Origin: Undibacterium parvum
GTDB taxonomy: Bacteria; Pseudomonadota; Gammaproteobacteria; Burkholderiales; Burkholderiaceae_D
Direction: 5' to 3'
Length of the DNA stretch: 64,000 nucleotides
Assembly: GCF_003955735.1 (NCBI RefSeq)
Contig: NZ_CP034464.1
Span: 4,030,001 to 4,094,000, forward strand
In this document: positions 40,375 to 50,870 of the stretch, piece by piece
How positions within the stretch are numbered: position 1 is the stretch's first letter
How the letters are laid out: each line of letters opens with the position of its first letter
Position numbers and translations under genes: made by a program
Notes under the pieces: generated by a model
Databases searched by the model: none
What the model was told of the DNA's origin: nothing
What the model saw: the letters and a program-made list of their open reading frames with translations, nothing else

Positions 40375-42693
40375 CTAAACGCCTTGTATCTCTAAAGCTT
40401 TTATTTTAGATTCGAGCAATTTGCCTTTGCGTGCGCGCTTACCTATATGTAGCGCCAAACTGCTGGCGCTTAAGAGTAGTTCCTGCGGCTTGCTGGCGCG
40501 TCCTATGCCTGATATTTTGACGCCTTTTTGGCTAATCGCCTTGACGCCTAAGAGTTTCTCGCCGGCTTCTAACTCCATCAAGATCACGCCGCGACCGCCG
40601 CTAGAAAGTTGTTTGATTTCATTCAAGCCAAACACCAGCAGTCGGCCTTTTTCTGAGAGGCAGGCAACCGCGCTGGCGTCTGCCTGTATCAAGGCCGGTG
40701 GCAGTGGCAAGTCTTCCGCATCCAGCGTCATAAAGGCTTTGCCCGCTTTCATGCGACCCATCATGTCGGCAACTTTGGCGGTAAAGCCGTAGCCTGCACT
40801 CGATGCCAGCAGTAGGTTGGATTCGGTATTGCCCGCGAAGTAATGTAAGATGCGGGTGCCGCTAGCCAGGTCGATTAAAGTGGTAATCGGTATGCCGTCA
40901 CCGCGTGCTCCGGGTAGTGCCGACACGGCCACTGAGTAGACCCGACCATTCGATCCGAATACCAGCATGGTGTCAACGGTGCGGCATTCAAATGTGCCAT
41001 ACAAAGCATCGCCAGCCTTAAACGTAAATTGCGCGGCATCGTGCTCGTGCCCGGTGCGGGCGCGTACCCAGCCTTTTTCTGAAATCACTACCGTGACCGC
41101 TTCATCGATTACTTTTTGCTCGGTCGATGCGCGTTGCGCTTCTTCGATCAAGGTGCGGCGTGCGTCGCCATATTGCTTGGCGTCAGCTTCGATTTCTTTG
41201 ATGATGCATTTTTTCATTGCACCTGGGTCATCGAGTAAAGCCTGTAACCCGGTTTTTTCTGCGCGTAACTCAGCTAACTCTTGCTGTATCTTGATCGCCT
41301 CTAGTCTGGCCAATTGGCGCAGGCGAATCTCAAGGATGTCTTCGGCCTGGCGGTCGGAGAGTTTGAAGGCTTGCATCAAGGCGGGCTTAGGTTCATCCGC
41401 TTCACGGATAATCTTAATCACCTTATCGATATTGAGTAAAACCGCTTCACGTCCTTCTAAAATATGGATGCGGTCATCGACTTTTTTTAGTTTGTAAATG
41501 GTGCGGCGGGTTACCGTGGTGAAGCGGAACGCGATCCACTCGCTGAGTATTTCGAGCAAACCTTTTTGACGCGGGCGACCGTCGCCACCTATCATCACCA
41601 GATTCATGGAGGCAGAGGTTTCCAGCGAGGTATGCGCCAGCAACATCTGCATAAATTCGCCCTGGTCCTGATTCTTCGACTTGGGCTCTAACACCAGACG
41701 AACCGGGAAATCTTTACCCGATTCGTCGCGCACTCTATCGAGTACCGATAACACGACTTGCTTGAGACTGATCTGCTCCGGCGACAGAGATTTTTTCCCC
41801 ATCCGAATTTTTGGATTGGTGATCTCTTCTATCTCTTCCAGTACTTTTTGTGAAGAAGTACCTGGCGGCAGTTCGGTAATCACCGCCTGCCATTGGCCAC
41901 GCGCTAACTCTTCTATCTTCCAGCACGCTCTGACCTTCATGCTGCCACGGCCATTGGCGTAAATGTCGGCAATCGCTGCACTTGGCGTGATGATTTGTCC
42001 ACCGCCCGGAAAATCAGGGCCGGGGATGAAGCTCATCAATTCGCTGTGCTGCATGGCTGGGTTGCGAATTAAGGCAACCGCCGCTTTCGCCACTTCAGTT
42101 AAATTATGGGAGGGGATTTCGGTCGCCATACCCACCGCAATACCGGACGCGCCATTGAGTAAAACGAAGGGTAGGCGGCTTGGTAGCAGCGTCGGCTCTT
42201 CGTACGAGCCATCATAGTTAGGCTGAAAATCGACTGTGCCAAGATCGATTTCATCGAGCAGTAATTTAGAGATCGGGGTCAGGCGTGCTTCGGTGTATCG
42301 CATCGCCGCCGCACCATCGCCATCGCGCGAACCGAAGTTACCCTGACCATCAATCAACGGATAGCGCAGTGAGAAATTTTGCGCCATGCGCACCATCGCG
42401 TCGTACACAGACTGGTCGCCATGCGGATGGAGCTTACCCAAAACGTCACCGACTACTGTGGCTGATTTACGTGGCTTGGCAGCGGAGTTTAAACCGAGTT
42501 CGTTCATTGAATACAGGATGCGTCTCTGCACCGGTTTTTGGCCGTCGCAGACATCCGGTAGCGCACGTCCTTTGACTACCGAGATCGCATAGTCGAGATA
42601 GGCACGCTCGGCAAAGCTGGCCAGCGTCAGAGTTTCGCCGCCTTCGCCACCGCCGCCTGCGGCTTCTTCAAATAAATTTGCTTGTTCGCTCAT
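40375..42693 (-). CDS. parC: DNA topoisomerase IV subunit A (ParC)
   Basis: A 772-residue protein. It forms the DNA-cleaving subunit that decatenates chromosomes together with ParE. Visible: [39 protein letters not shown] (quinolone-resistance region), and the catalytic Tyr in [10 protein letters not shown]. The C-terminal third (from about residue 500) has short blade-like repeats rather than the long DNA-wrapping domain of GyrA, and there is no GyrA box. The pairing with parE 223 bases upstream supports ParC over GyrA. Confidence 0.96.
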   Translation of the reverse strand: MSEQANLFEEAAGGGGEGGETLTLASFAERAYLDYAISVVKGRALPDVCDGQKPVQRRILYSMNELGLNSAAKPRKSATVVGDVLGKLHPHGDQSVYDAMVRMAQNFSLRYPLIDGQGNFGSRDGDGAAAMRYTEARLTPISKLLLDEIDLGTVDFQPNYDGSYEEPTLLPSRLPFVLLNGASGIAVGMATEIPSHNLTEVAKAAVALIRNPAMQHSELMSFIPGPDFPGGGQIITPSAAIADIYANGRGSMKVRACWKIEELARGQWQAVITELPPGTSSQKVLEEIEEITNPKIRMGKKSLSPEQISLKQVVLSVLDRVRDESGKDFPVRLVLEPKSKNQDQGEFMQMLLAHTSLETSASMNLVMIGGDGRPRQKGLLEILSEWIAFRFTTVTRRTIYKLKKVDDRIHILEGREAVLLNIDKVIKIIREADEPKPALMQAFKLSDRQAEDILEIRLRQLARLEAIKIQQELAELRAEKTGLQALLDDPGAMKKCIIKEIEADAKQYGDARRTLIEEAQRASTEQKVIDEAVTVVISEKGWVRARTGHEHDAAQFTFKAGDALYGTFECRTVDTMLVFGSNGRVYSVAVSALPGARGDGIPITTLIDLASGTRILHYFAGNTESNLLLASSAGYGFTAKVADMMGRMKAGKAFMTLDAEDLPLPPALIQADASAVACLSEKGRLLVFGLNEIKQLSSGGRGVILMELEAGEKLLGVKAISQKGVKISGIGRASKPQELLLSASSLALHIGKRARKGKLLESKIKALEIQGV

Positions 42694-42738
42694 AATGCTT
42701 GTTCTTTAGAATAAGAAAATTATAGTTTCTAATTTCAA

Positions 42739-42802
42739 TTGCGCAGTATTCATGCGGGTTTCCAGGCACTTTTGCTCTGGAAAGCGCATGGATATTGCGC
42801 AA
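42739..42802. repeat. REP-like palindrome, copy R4
   Basis: TTGCGCAGTATTCATGCG (42739-42756) pairs with CGCATGGATATTGCGCAA (42785-42802). The arms and the GTTTCCAG interior match copy R3 closely. It lies between parE and parC and is immediately followed by another inverted repeat. Confidence 0.8.
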
Positions 42803-42818
42803 GTGCTTTTGAAATTCT

Positions 42819-42917
42819 ATTCCATTTCTAAATCATTCGTGAACGCGAAGGGCGCAGACAGTACAAACGTACGGCCAGCGAAGCCGACAAAGTGCACGGA
42901 TGATTTAGATATGGAAT
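42819..42917. repeat. 99-bp MITE-like inverted repeat ending at the parE stop
   Basis: Left arm ATTCCATTTCTAAATCATTC plus GTG (42819-42841) pairs with the right arm (42895-42917) with two mismatches. The interior has GCGAAGGGCGCAGACAGTAC and GTACGGCCAGCGAAG, which resemble the GAAGACAGTAC..GTAC core of the elements at 367 and 28759. The right end touches the parE stop codon. Confidence 0.7.
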
Positions 42918-44908
42918 TAGATGTCGGCTTCCACTTCGTTGCCGTGTTCTTCCAGCCAGGCACGGCGGGCTGCCGCTTCGCCTTTGCCCATCAACATATT
43001 GAAGCGTGCTTCAGAAAACTCTTGATCAAACTCGCCCAGCGCCACTGGCAGGAGACGACGGGTATCCGGATTCATGGTGGTGTCCCACAATTGCACCGCA
43101 TTCATTTCACCCAGACCTTTAAAGCGCGAGATCGCCCAAGCGCCTTCTTTGACGCCATCTTTACGCAATTTGTCTTCTATCGCGGTCAGTTCACCCTGGT
43201 CTAGCGCGTAGATTTTTTGCGCCGGCTTTTTGCCGCGCGCTGGCGCATCGACACGGAACAGGGGAGGGCGCGCCACACAGATATGACCGCGCGCTATCAA
43301 CTGCGGAAAATGTTTGAAAAACAGCGTCAGCAACAACACTTGAATGTGCGAGCCATCGACGTCCGCATCCGACAGTATGCAGATTTTCCCGTAGCGCAGA
43401 TTGGAGATGTCCGGATTGTCTTTCATGTTGTGCGGATCGACGCCGATCGCGACTGCGATGTCATGGATTTCGTTGTTGGCGAACAGGCGATCGCGCTCAG
43501 ATTCCCAGGAATTTAACACTTTTCCGCGCAGCGGCAGTATCGCCTGAAATTCCTTATCACGCCCCATCTTGGCCGATCCGCCGGCTGAGTCACCTTCGAC
43601 CAGAAATAATTCGTTGCGGGTGATATCGCTAGATTCGCAATCGGTCAGTTTGCCCGGCAATACGGCAACTCCGGAAGATTTTTTCTTCTCGACTTTTTGT
43701 AGTGAGCGAAGGCGGGATTGCGCTTGTTTGATGACTAGCTCAGCAAGTTTTTTGCCGTAATCAACATGCGAGTTGAGCCACAGTTCTAGCGGTGGTTTAG
43801 TGAAGCTCGATACCAATTTGACGGCGTCGCGCGAGTTCAGGCGCTCTTTGATCTGGCCCTGAAATTGCGGATCCAATACCTTAGCAGAGAGCACAAAAGA
43901 AACCCGTGCAAACACGTCTTCGGGTAATAGCTTAACGCCTTTTGGTAGCAGTGAATGCATCTCGACGAAGCCTTTGACCGCGCCATACAGACCTTCGCGC
44001 AAACCGGACTCGTGCGTGCCGCCGGCTGTGGTGGGAATCAGGTTGACGAAGGATTCGCGCACTACCGCGCCTTCTTCTGTCCATGCCACGACCCAGCTGG
44101 CGCCTTCGCCTTCGGCAAAACCATCGGTGTCGCCATTTGAGAATTGCTCGCCTTCAAACAAAGGTATCAGGGGTTCACCGTGCGAAGATTGCGCCAGCGA
44201 CTCGGTCAGATAGCCTCGCAGACCCTGATCGTATTGCCAGGTCTGGCTCTCGCCGGTTTTTTCTATAGTCAGCGTGACTTTGACGCCCGGTAGTAAGACC
44301 GCCTTGGAGCGCAATAAACGCTGCAGCTCTAGTTGTGAAATATTCGGCGAATCAAAATACTTGGGGTCAGGCCAGATGCTAACGCGGGTGCCATTCTTTT
44401 TGTCGCCACGGGTCTGCGGCACGCTAGTTAAAGGCTCGATCACATCACCGTCGGCGAAAGTAAGCTTATGGATGCCGGCTTCGCGCCATACTGTGATTTC
44501 TAAGCGCTTGGAGAGGGCATTGGTGACCGATACGCCGACGCCATGCAAGCCGCCCGAAAACGCATAGGCGCCGCCTGAACCCTTGTCGAATTTTCCGCCC
44601 GCATGTAAGCGTGTGAAGACTATCTCTACGGTTGGAACTTGTTCCTCCGGATGCAGACCAACCGGAATACCGCGGCCGTCATCTTCGACAGTAATACTGC
44701 CATCGGCATTGACGGTGATGTGCATATTCTTGCAATGCCCACCCAGAGCCTCATCCGAGGCATTGTCGATCACCTCTTGAATAATGTGCAGGGGATTTTC
44801 GGTGCGGGTGTACATGCCAGGTCTTTGTTTGACCGGTTCCAGTCCCTTGAGGACACGGATGGATGATTCGCTATAGTCGGATGGGAGAGAAGTTTTTTTA
44901 GTGGCCAT
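42917..44908 (-). CDS. parE: DNA topoisomerase IV subunit B (ParE)
   Basis: A 663-residue protein, typical for ParE and shorter than GyrB. GHKL ATPase motifs are visible: EVIDNASDEALGG, VEDDGRGIPVG, and GGLHGVGVSVTNALS. The TOPRIM motifs are ELFLVEGDSAGGSAKMGRD and ILSDADVDGSHIQ. It supplies ATP-driven strand passage for ParC. Upstream of parC on the same strand, separated by two palindromic elements, so both may be transcribed together. Confidence 0.97.
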   Translation of the reverse strand: MATKKTSLPSDYSESSIRVLKGLEPVKQRPGMYTRTENPLHIIQEVIDNASDEALGGHCKNMHITVNADGSITVEDDGRGIPVGLHPEEQVPTVEIVFTRLHAGGKFDKGSGGAYAFSGGLHGVGVSVTNALSKRLEITVWREAGIHKLTFADGDVIEPLTSVPQTRGDKKNGTRVSIWPDPKYFDSPNISQLELQRLLRSKAVLLPGVKVTLTIEKTGESQTWQYDQGLRGYLTESLAQSSHGEPLIPLFEGEQFSNGDTDGFAEGEGASWVVAWTEEGAVVRESFVNLIPTTAGGTHESGLREGLYGAVKGFVEMHSLLPKGVKLLPEDVFARVSFVLSAKVLDPQFQGQIKERLNSRDAVKLVSSFTKPPLELWLNSHVDYGKKLAELVIKQAQSRLRSLQKVEKKKSSGVAVLPGKLTDCESSDITRNELFLVEGDSAGGSAKMGRDKEFQAILPLRGKVLNSWESERDRLFANNEIHDIAVAIGVDPHNMKDNPDISNLRYGKICILSDADVDGSHIQVLLLTLFFKHFPQLIARGHICVARPPLFRVDAPARGKKPAQKIYALDQGELTAIEDKLRKDGVKEGAWAISRFKGLGEMNAVQLWDTTMNPDTRRLLPVALGEFDQEFSEARFNMLMGKGEAAARRAWLEEHGNEVEADI

Positions 44909-45125
44909 GCGATGAGTCTAAAAGAATTGGCAAAAATATTTTTTTAAATTATAGGGCTTAGCGACTGCTAACAAATGCAAACTGAAAAATCCAAAAAATA
45001 TTTACTCAGTATGTTCAGTCCGGCATAGCGCAGTCGGTAAAATTTGCCTATTGTAGCCGTAATTGTTAGCTTTAGTTGGCTTTAGCTGATTTTATATACA
45101 GTGTATGCGCATTTGAGCGAGCGCT

Positions 45126-46295
45126 TTATTTGCTTAATAGACGCATGCCGCGTTCCAAACCCTCGATTGTCACTGGAAACATACGGTTATTCATAATTTG
45201 TCGTATCACCGAAACCGATTGCCGGTATTGCCATAAGCCTTCTGGCTCAGGATTGAGCCAGATGAATTTGGGAAAGCTAGAGGTGAAGCGTTGCAGCCAG
45301 GTGGCGCCAGCTTCTTCATTATTGTACTCAACCGAGCCGCCTGGTTGCAAAATTTCATAGGGACTCATGGTGGCGTCGCCGACAAAGATCACCTTGGTGT
45401 CGGGCGGGTATTTGCGCAAGACATCCCAGGTCGGAGATTTTTCCGCATGGCGGCGCTGGTTGTTCTTCCACAAATAATCGTAAACACAATTATGGAAGTA
45501 GAAAAATTCCATATTCTTAAATTCTGTTTTCGCGGCCGAAAACAACTCTTCGGTACGCGCAATATGGTCGTCCATGGTGCCGCCGACATCAAGCAGCATG
45601 AGGACCTTGATATTGTTTTTGCGCTCGGCCTGCATTTTGATATCCAGGTAGCCGGCATTATTTGCGGTCGCCTTGATCGTGGCGTCGAGGGCTAACTCTT
45701 CTTGTGCGCCAAGGCGCGCAAATTTGCGCAAACGCCGCAGTGCTACCTTGATGTTGCGTGTACCCAGTTCGCGCTCGGCATCGTAATCTTTATATGCCCT
45801 CGCTTCCCACACTTTGACCGCGGTGCGATTGCCGCCCTTGCCGCCTATGCGCACTCCCTCGGGATTGGTGCCGCCGTTGCCAAAAGGGGAGGTGCCGCCC
45901 GTGCCTATCCACTTGCTACCGCCTTCATGTCGCTCTTTTTGCTCCTTGAGTAGTTCTTGCAACCTGCCCATTAATTTGTCGTAACCGAATTTTTCCAAGG
46001 CGGCGCGCTGCTCGTCACTGAGTTCACGCAGCATGCGTTGGCTAAGCCATTCGAGCGGTATTTCGGGGTTTTTTTCAAAGATAGTTTCTATGCCTTTGAA
46101 ATACAATCCGAAAGCGCGATCAAACTTATCGTAATGCGCTTCATCCTTGATCATGATGGTTCTGGAGAGGAAATAGAAATTGTCCATAGACATGCTGATC
46201 AGGCCTTTTTCCATGGCCTCTAGCAAGGTCAGAAACTCCTTGATGGAAACAGGAATTTTTGCATCTTTCAGGGTGAAGAAGAAATCGATTAGCAC
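45126..46295 (-). CDS. vWA domain protein, CoxE-like
   Basis: A 389-residue protein from a GTG with AAGGA six bases upstream. N-terminal helical part (MLIDFFFTLKDAKIPVSIKE), a Gly-rich linker (GTGGTSPFGNGG), then a von Willebrand A domain with LMLLDVGGTMDDH as the metal-ion site and VIFVGDATMS later. Proteins of this type usually act with a MoxR-type AAA+ ATPase to activate other proteins; no MoxR gene is in the window. It runs 15 bases after the GNAT gene on the same strand. Confidence 0.88.
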   Translation of the reverse strand: MLIDFFFTLKDAKIPVSIKEFLTLLEAMEKGLISMSMDNFYFLSRTIMIKDEAHYDKFDRAFGLYFKGIETIFEKNPEIPLEWLSQRMLRELSDEQRAALEKFGYDKLMGRLQELLKEQKERHEGGSKWIGTGGTSPFGNGGTNPEGVRIGGKGGNRTAVKVWEARAYKDYDAERELGTRNIKVALRRLRKFARLGAQEELALDATIKATANNAGYLDIKMQAERKNNIKVLMLLDVGGTMDDHIARTEELFSAAKTEFKNMEFFYFHNCVYDYLWKNNQRRHAEKSPTWDVLRKYPPDTKVIFVGDATMSPYEILQPGGSVEYNNEEAGATWLQRFTSSFPKFIWLNPEPEGLWQYRQSVSVIRQIMNNRMFPVTIEGLERGMRLLSK

Positions 46296-46310
46296 TTAAG
46301 GTCCTTCGAA

Positions 46311-46901
46311 TTAAGGATATTGGTTGAGCATAAATTGCAAATTTTTCTTAACGCCCGGCCATTCATTTTGCAGGATGCTATACACCACCGTGTCGCGCAC
46401 CCGCCCGTCTGGCAAAATGGTGTGATTGCGTAGCACTCCGTCGCGTTTTGCACCTAGTCGCTCGATCGCAGCCTGGGAGGCGCGATTAAACCAGTCGGTG
46501 CGAAATTCTACCGCGTTACAGGATAGCACCTCAAAGGCGTGACTTAATAAGAGCAGCTTGCACTCGGTATTGACCGCGCTTCTTTGCGCCCGTTTTGCAT
46601 ACCAAGTGTAGCCAATTTCCAAGCGCTTATTATTCTGGTCGATATTACAGTAGCGTGTGGAGCCTATAATTTCTCCGCTAAGCAGGCTACGTACCGCAAA
46701 TGGAATCGCCTTTTCTTGTTTTTGCATTTCGAGCGCGGTGTCCAGCCATTGCTGGGTTTTCTCAAACGAGGGAACCGTAGTAAAGAATAGTTTCCACAGT
46801 TGCCCGTCATTTGCGGCAGCTTGAATGGCGCTTAAGTGATCATTTACCAATGGTTCCAGCCGCACGTGCGCCCCTGATAACGTGACTGAAGAAGGTGACA
46901 T
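46311..46901 (-). CDS. GNAT family acetyltransferase (RimJ/RimL-like)
   Basis: A 196-residue protein with the RimJ/RimL pattern: LSGAHVRLEPLVNDHLSAI at the start, EIIGSTRYCNID, RLEIGYTWYAKRAQRSAVNT and AVEFRTDWFNRASQAAIERL. The last is the acetyl-CoA pyrophosphate-binding region, here in the form typical of the bacterial ribosomal-protein-like subfamily. GGAG precedes the ATG. The substrate is unknown. It is co-directional with the vWA gene. Confidence 0.88.
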   Translation of the reverse strand: MSPSSVTLSGAHVRLEPLVNDHLSAIQAAANDGQLWKLFFTTVPSFEKTQQWLDTALEMQKQEKAIPFAVRSLLSGEIIGSTRYCNIDQNNKRLEIGYTWYAKRAQRSAVNTECKLLLLSHAFEVLSCNAVEFRTDWFNRASQAAIERLGAKRDGVLRNHTILPDGRVRDTVVYSILQNEWPGVKKNLQFMLNQYP

Positions 46902-47053
46902 TTAAATCTCCAAAAAGAAAGCGTAAGGATTAAGTAATTAAGTTAGCGGCCTTATTTATAGTGTTATGGCATAAACTTGATGATTGTATCTGTGTCTTAT
47001 ACAACAGTTTAGCGGTGCTAAGAGCGTGCATTTTTACAAAAGTTCTCAGTCGC

Positions 47054-47082
47054 TTGCTAATGTAAATAAAAGAAGTTATACT
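47054..47082 (+). promoter_or_regulatory. Likely rpsT promoter
   Basis: TTGCTA (47054-47059) and TATACT (47077-47082) are separated by exactly 17 bases. They lie about 85 bases upstream of the rpsT start, leaving a leader as expected for an autoregulated ribosomal protein. Confidence 0.7.
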
Positions 47083-47166
47083 GCAAAGCTGTAAAGAAAT
47101 TATGCGGCGTGGCAATCTTGTGAGGTCACTTTGAACCCGTCGCTTTGACCACGTTTAGGAAATCTC

Positions 47167-47433
47167 ATGGCAAATACCGCACAAGCACGCAAGCGTGCTC
47201 GTCAAGCAGTAAAACAAAACGCGCACAACTCTAGCCAGCGTTCGACTCTGCGTACAGCAATTAAAGCTGTTCGTAAGGCAATCGAAGCCGGTGACAAAGC
47301 TGCTGCAGCTGTTATCTATCAAAATTCGATCTCTACTGTAGATCGTATTGCTGATAAAAAAATCATCCACAAGAACAAAGCTGCTCGTCATAAGAGCCGT
47401 TTGTCTGCTGCGATTAAAGCATTGGCAGCTTAA
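47167..47433 (+). CDS. rpsT: Small ribosomal subunit protein S20
   Basis: An 88-residue basic protein, standard for S20, which binds 16S rRNA and helps assemble the 30S subunit. [39 protein letters not shown], and the C-terminal [20 protein letters not shown] are the S20 signature. AGGAAATCTC precedes the ATG. It is a single-gene unit with its own terminator. Confidence 0.98.
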   Translation: MANTAQARKRARQAVKQNAHNSSQRSTLRTAIKAVRKAIEAGDKAAAAVIYQNSISTVDRIADKKIIHKNKAARHKSRLSAAIKALAA

Positions 47434-47501
47434 TAGATTTTTAAGCGAATTAGATAGGCACTGCGCCTGTTAAACGCTTGAGTTTAATCTTTAAGATGTA
47501 A

Positions 47502-47532
47502 AAAAGCCGCGATTTTTCGCGGCTTTTTTTTT
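47502..47532 (+). terminator. rpsT intrinsic terminator
   Basis: AAAAGCCGCGA pairs with TCGCGGCTTTT around TTTT and is followed by a run of T. The A-run on the left lets it serve the convergent DUF192 gene as well. Confidence 0.93.
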
Positions 47533-47592
47533 GTTTGCTAAGACATGTAATGTGAAAGTGCGGGCGCTGATTGCATTGCCCGCAGCTTGCGA

Positions 47593-48045
47593 TTATGGGC
47601 GTAGCGGTAATCCTTCGATTTTGCTGCCAGATTTAATATTTTTCTGCTTGAACCAACCCTGATTCATCTCCAAAGCATAGCGAACCACTTTTTTTGCGCA
47701 ATGTGAGTCGGTGGTTTCAGGTTGCATATCTTCGATGTTGACAATTTTCCCCTCGGTGTCGATAAAAGCTACAGATAAAGGTATCAGAGTATTTTTCATC
47801 CACATGCAGACGCCAGCAGGTGCGCCAAAATCAAACACCATACCCTCATTGCTAGCTAGCTTGGTACGCATCATGAGACCTTGTTGGCGCTCGGCATCAG
47901 TTGCCGCAACTTCTGCATGAATCACATAAATGCCGGCAGATAATTGCACGCTCGCCGATTTGGTTTGGGCATAAGAAACTGATGTGCTGCTCAGGGCGAT
48001 TGCGCTTAGCGCAATGAGTCGGGTGAAAATACTGTGCATGATCAT
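47593..48045 (-). CDS. DUF192 family exported protein
   Basis: A 150-residue protein with a signal peptide (residues 1-26, cut near SYA-Q). The DUF192 core is visible: RQQGLMMRTKLASNEGMVFD, GVCMWMKNTLIPLSVAFID, and YALEMNQGWFKQKNIKSG. The family is small, beta-rich and of unknown function. It is convergent with rpsT. Confidence 0.9.
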   Translation of the reverse strand: MIMHSIFTRLIALSAIALSSTSVSYAQTKSASVQLSAGIYVIHAEVAATDAERQQGLMMRTKLASNEGMVFDFGAPAGVCMWMKNTLIPLSVAFIDTEGKIVNIEDMQPETTDSHCAKKVVRYALEMNQGWFKQKNIKSGSKIEGLPLRP

Positions 48046-48139
48046 TATTGATGTAATTAATAGTTTAAAGAGGGCGTTCGCTCGCTAGTGTACTACGCGC
48101 CATTAAATGCATGGGCTTTAAGCTAACGCAGCAATTGTG

Positions 48140-48718
48140 TTACTTCTGCTGCATCTGTACTTCCATCCATTCGCCTGGGAGTAGGGGGTGGCTTTCTAAA
48201 GAAAAATTCCCTATGGCACTGCGTATCAATCTAAGTGTAGGCAGGCCCGCGGCGGCCGTCATGCGTCTTACCTGACGGTTTTTTCCTTCCGATAGAATAA
48301 TACAAAGCCAGCTAGTAGGTATGTCGGCTCTTTGTCGTATTGGGGGATCGCGTAACCATAGCCACTCTGGCGCATTGATATGTTTAACGATGCAGGTTTT
48401 TGTGACGAAATCGCCCAAATCTATGGGTTGGGATAATAGCTTGAGTTGCTGCGCTGTAGGTTTGCCCTCAACTTGTACTAAATAGGTTTTTGCCTGCTTG
48501 TGATCTGGATGGCTGATGCTATGCTGTAGTTGGCCGTCATCGGTCAGTAATACTAGGCCTTCACTATCTGCATCGAGTCGACCGGCGGGATAGACTCCGG
48601 GGATCTTGACGTAGTCGGCGAGTGTTGGGCGACTGGGATGGTCCGAAAATTGGCACATCACATTGTATGGTTTATTGAGTAAGATCAATTTCATTGGTGT
48701 ATTGTATGAGACTTGCAT
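48140..48718 (-). CDS. rluE: 23S rRNA pseudouridine synthase, RluE-like
   Basis: A 192-residue protein, or 184 from the second Met (MKLILLNKPYNVMCQFSDHP). Neither start has a clear ribosome site. RsuA/RluB/E/F motifs: the catalytic Asp in YPAGRLDADSEGLVLLTDDG, AKTYLVQVEG, and SEGKNRQVRRMTAAAGLPTL. The short length without an S4 domain, plus NKPYNVMCQF, favours RluE (23S U2457 in E. coli numbering) over RluB/F. Divergent from icd. Confidence 0.9.
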   Translation of the reverse strand: MQVSYNTPMKLILLNKPYNVMCQFSDHPSRPTLADYVKIPGVYPAGRLDADSEGLVLLTDDGQLQHSISHPDHKQAKTYLVQVEGKPTAQQLKLLSQPIDLGDFVTKTCIVKHINAPEWLWLRDPPIRQRADIPTSWLCIILSEGKNRQVRRMTAAAGLPTLRLIRSAIGNFSLESHPLLPGEWMEVQMQQK

Positions 48719-48896
48719 AAAACGCTAGTGTCGCAAAATTATGGCATCTAGTAAAATACTAGTGCATAATGCGAAATGGTAGTCTTCTGTCTTATATAAG
48801 AGTTTATTTTTAAAGAGTTTACTCTAAAAAGTCCAGACTAGATATATTTTGAGAAAAGCGCGACCCGCTTGATCACCCGAATCTACGGAGAAAACG

Positions 48897-50150
48897 ATGT
48901 ACCAACATATTAAAGTTCCCGCTGAAGGTAAAAAAATTACCGTCAATGCTGATTATTCCCTGAATGTTCCAGATAATCCTATCATCCCTTTTATCGAAGG
49001 TGATGGTACTGGTGTTGATATTAGCCCAGTTATGATGAAGGTGGTTGATGCTGCGGTTGCCAAAGCTTATGCCGGTAAACGTAAAATTAGCTGGATGGAA
49101 ATCTACGCTGGTGAAAAATCGACTAAGGTTTATGGCCCAGATGTATGGTTGCCAGAAGAAACTCTGCGTGTCTTGAAAGACTACGTTGTTTCTATCAAGG
49201 GCCCATTGACGACGCCAGTTGGCGGCGGCATACGTTCCTTGAACGTTGCATTGCGTCAAGAACTCGATTTGTATGTTTGCTTGCGCCCAGTCCGTTACTT
49301 TAAAGGCGTTCCATCGCCAGTACGTGAGCCGCATAAAACAGACATGGTGATCTTCCGTGAAAACTCAGAAGATATCTATGCAGGTATCGAATTTGCTCAA
49401 GGGTCAGAGCAAGTTAAAAAACTGATCGCTTTCCTGAAGACAGAAATGGGCGTTACTAAGATACGCTTCCCTGAAACTTCGGGTATCGGTATCAAGCCAG
49501 TTTCTATCGAAGGTACCGAGCGTCTGGTACGCAAGGCGATTCAATACGCGATCGACAATGATAAGCCTTCGGTGACTATCGTTCACAAAGGTAACATCAT
49601 GAAGTACACCGAAGGTGGCTTCCGTGATTGGGCCTACGCTTTGGCACAAAAAGAATTTGGTGCTGAATTGATTGATGGCGGCCCATGGTGCAAATTTAAG
49701 AATCCTAAGACTGGTAAAGATATTATCGTTAAGGATTCTATTGCTGATGCGTTCTTGCAGCAAATCTTGTTGCGTCCAAATGAATACAGCGTCATCGCGA
49801 CTCTGAATTTGAATGGCGATTACATCTCTGATGCTTTGGCAGCGCAAGTTGGTGGTATCGGTATTGCGCCTGGTGCGAATTTGTCTGATTCTATCGCGAT
49901 GTTCGAAGCAACGCATGGTACTGCACCTAAATACGCTGGTAAGGATTACGTGAACCCAGGTTCATTGATCTTGTCTGCTGAAATGATGTTGCGTCACATG
50001 GGCTGGTTGGAAGCGGCTGACTTGTTGATTTCATCGACAGAAAAAGCCATCACAGTTAAAAAAGTGACTTACGATTTCGCACGCTTGATGGAAGGCGCTA
50101 CTCAGGTTTCTTGCTCGGGTTTCGGCGATGTCATGATAGAAAACATGTAA
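48897..50150 (+). CDS. icd: NADP-dependent isocitrate dehydrogenase
   Basis: A 417-residue protein, the length of the E. coli-type enzyme. It oxidises isocitrate to 2-oxoglutarate in the TCA cycle. [33 protein letters not shown] (its Ser in RSLN is the phosphorylation site of AceK in E. coli), [33 protein letters not shown] and [20 protein letters not shown] are all present. It has its own terminator and a 178-base divergent gap to rluE. Confidence 0.98.
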   Translation: MYQHIKVPAEGKKITVNADYSLNVPDNPIIPFIEGDGTGVDISPVMMKVVDAAVAKAYAGKRKISWMEIYAGEKSTKVYGPDVWLPEETLRVLKDYVVSIKGPLTTPVGGGIRSLNVALRQELDLYVCLRPVRYFKGVPSPVREPHKTDMVIFRENSEDIYAGIEFAQGSEQVKKLIAFLKTEMGVTKIRFPETSGIGIKPVSIEGTERLVRKAIQYAIDNDKPSVTIVHKGNIMKYTEGGFRDWAYALAQKEFGAELIDGGPWCKFKNPKTGKDIIVKDSIADAFLQQILLRPNEYSVIATLNLNGDYISDALAAQVGGIGIAPGANLSDSIAMFEATHGTAPKYAGKDYVNPGSLILSAEMMLRHMGWLEAADLLISSTEKAITVKKVTYDFARLMEGATQVSCSGFGDVMIENM

Positions 50151-50186
50151 TTAATTTTATGGGAAGCTTGGCTTCCTTTGGAATTA

Positions 50187-50224
50187 AAAAAGCCGATTTC
50201 AGTCAAATGGAATCGGCTTTTTTT
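50187..50224 (+). terminator. icd intrinsic terminator
   Basis: AAAGCCGATT (50189-50198) pairs with AATCGGCTTT (50211-50220) and is followed by TTTT. The A-run on the left makes it usable for the convergent response-regulator gene too. Confidence 0.92.
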
Positions 50225-50246
50225 ATCTCGTCTTAATTTTTCGGGT

Positions 50247-50870
50247 TTACAGTCGCACTTGACTGAGCGCATAGCGTATCAGGTCTGCCTGGCCGTCAAT
50301 ATTTAGTTTTCGCTTGATATTGAGCCTGTGTGTTTCTACTGTCCTCACGCTTAGGTCCAACTCTCTGGCGATGTGCTTGTTCGACTTTCCGGTGGCAATA
50401 CTTTCTAAGATACATTGCTCTCTCATTGTGAGGGGGGAGCTAGACTTGAATGAGCTTTCTTCGGGTTTTAATCCTGAACTAAAGTAGCTGACGCCGGCCG
50501 CCACGCTATTGATGGCCTTAATGATCTCCTCGGCCGGTGCGTCTTTTAAGACATAGCCCTTGGCGCCAGCTTCGATGGCCTGAGTTACATATTCGGCTCT
50601 GTCGTGCATGGATAAAATTACCACGGATATCTGCGGATGCTGCTTAAGTAGTTCGGCGGTTAATTGAATCCCGCTGGAACGACCTAAATTAATATCCATT
50701 AATATCAAATCTATAGGCATTGATAATGCCAGTTGCAAGGCATCCTCTTGGTTACCGGCTTCGCCTACAACCTCGAAGTGCTCTATGCTTTCTAGTCTGG
50801 CCTTGAGTCCATCGCGCACTAGTGGGTGGTCGTCTACCAGTAATAGTTTGATTTTGCTAGGGAGCTTCAT
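50247..50870 (-). CDS. NarL/FixJ-type response regulator
   Basis: A 207-residue protein. Receiver domain: LLVDDHPLVRDGLK, acceptor D59 in IDLILMDINLGRSSG, and VLKDAPAEE with the conserved Lys. LuxR-type HTH at about 145-205 (LTMREQCILESIATGKSNKH, IARELDLSVRTVETHRLNIK). Its ATG overlaps the kinase stop by four bases (ATGA), so it is the partner of that kinase. The target genes are unknown. Confidence 0.95.
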   Translation of the reverse strand: MKLPSKIKLLLVDDHPLVRDGLKARLESIEHFEVVGEAGNQEDALQLALSMPIDLILMDINLGRSSGIQLTAELLKQHPQISVVILSMHDRAEYVTQAIEAGAKGYVLKDAPAEEIIKAINSVAAGVSYFSSGLKPEESSFKSSSPLTMREQCILESIATGKSNKHIARELDLSVRTVETHRLNIKRKLNIDGQADLIRYALSQVRL

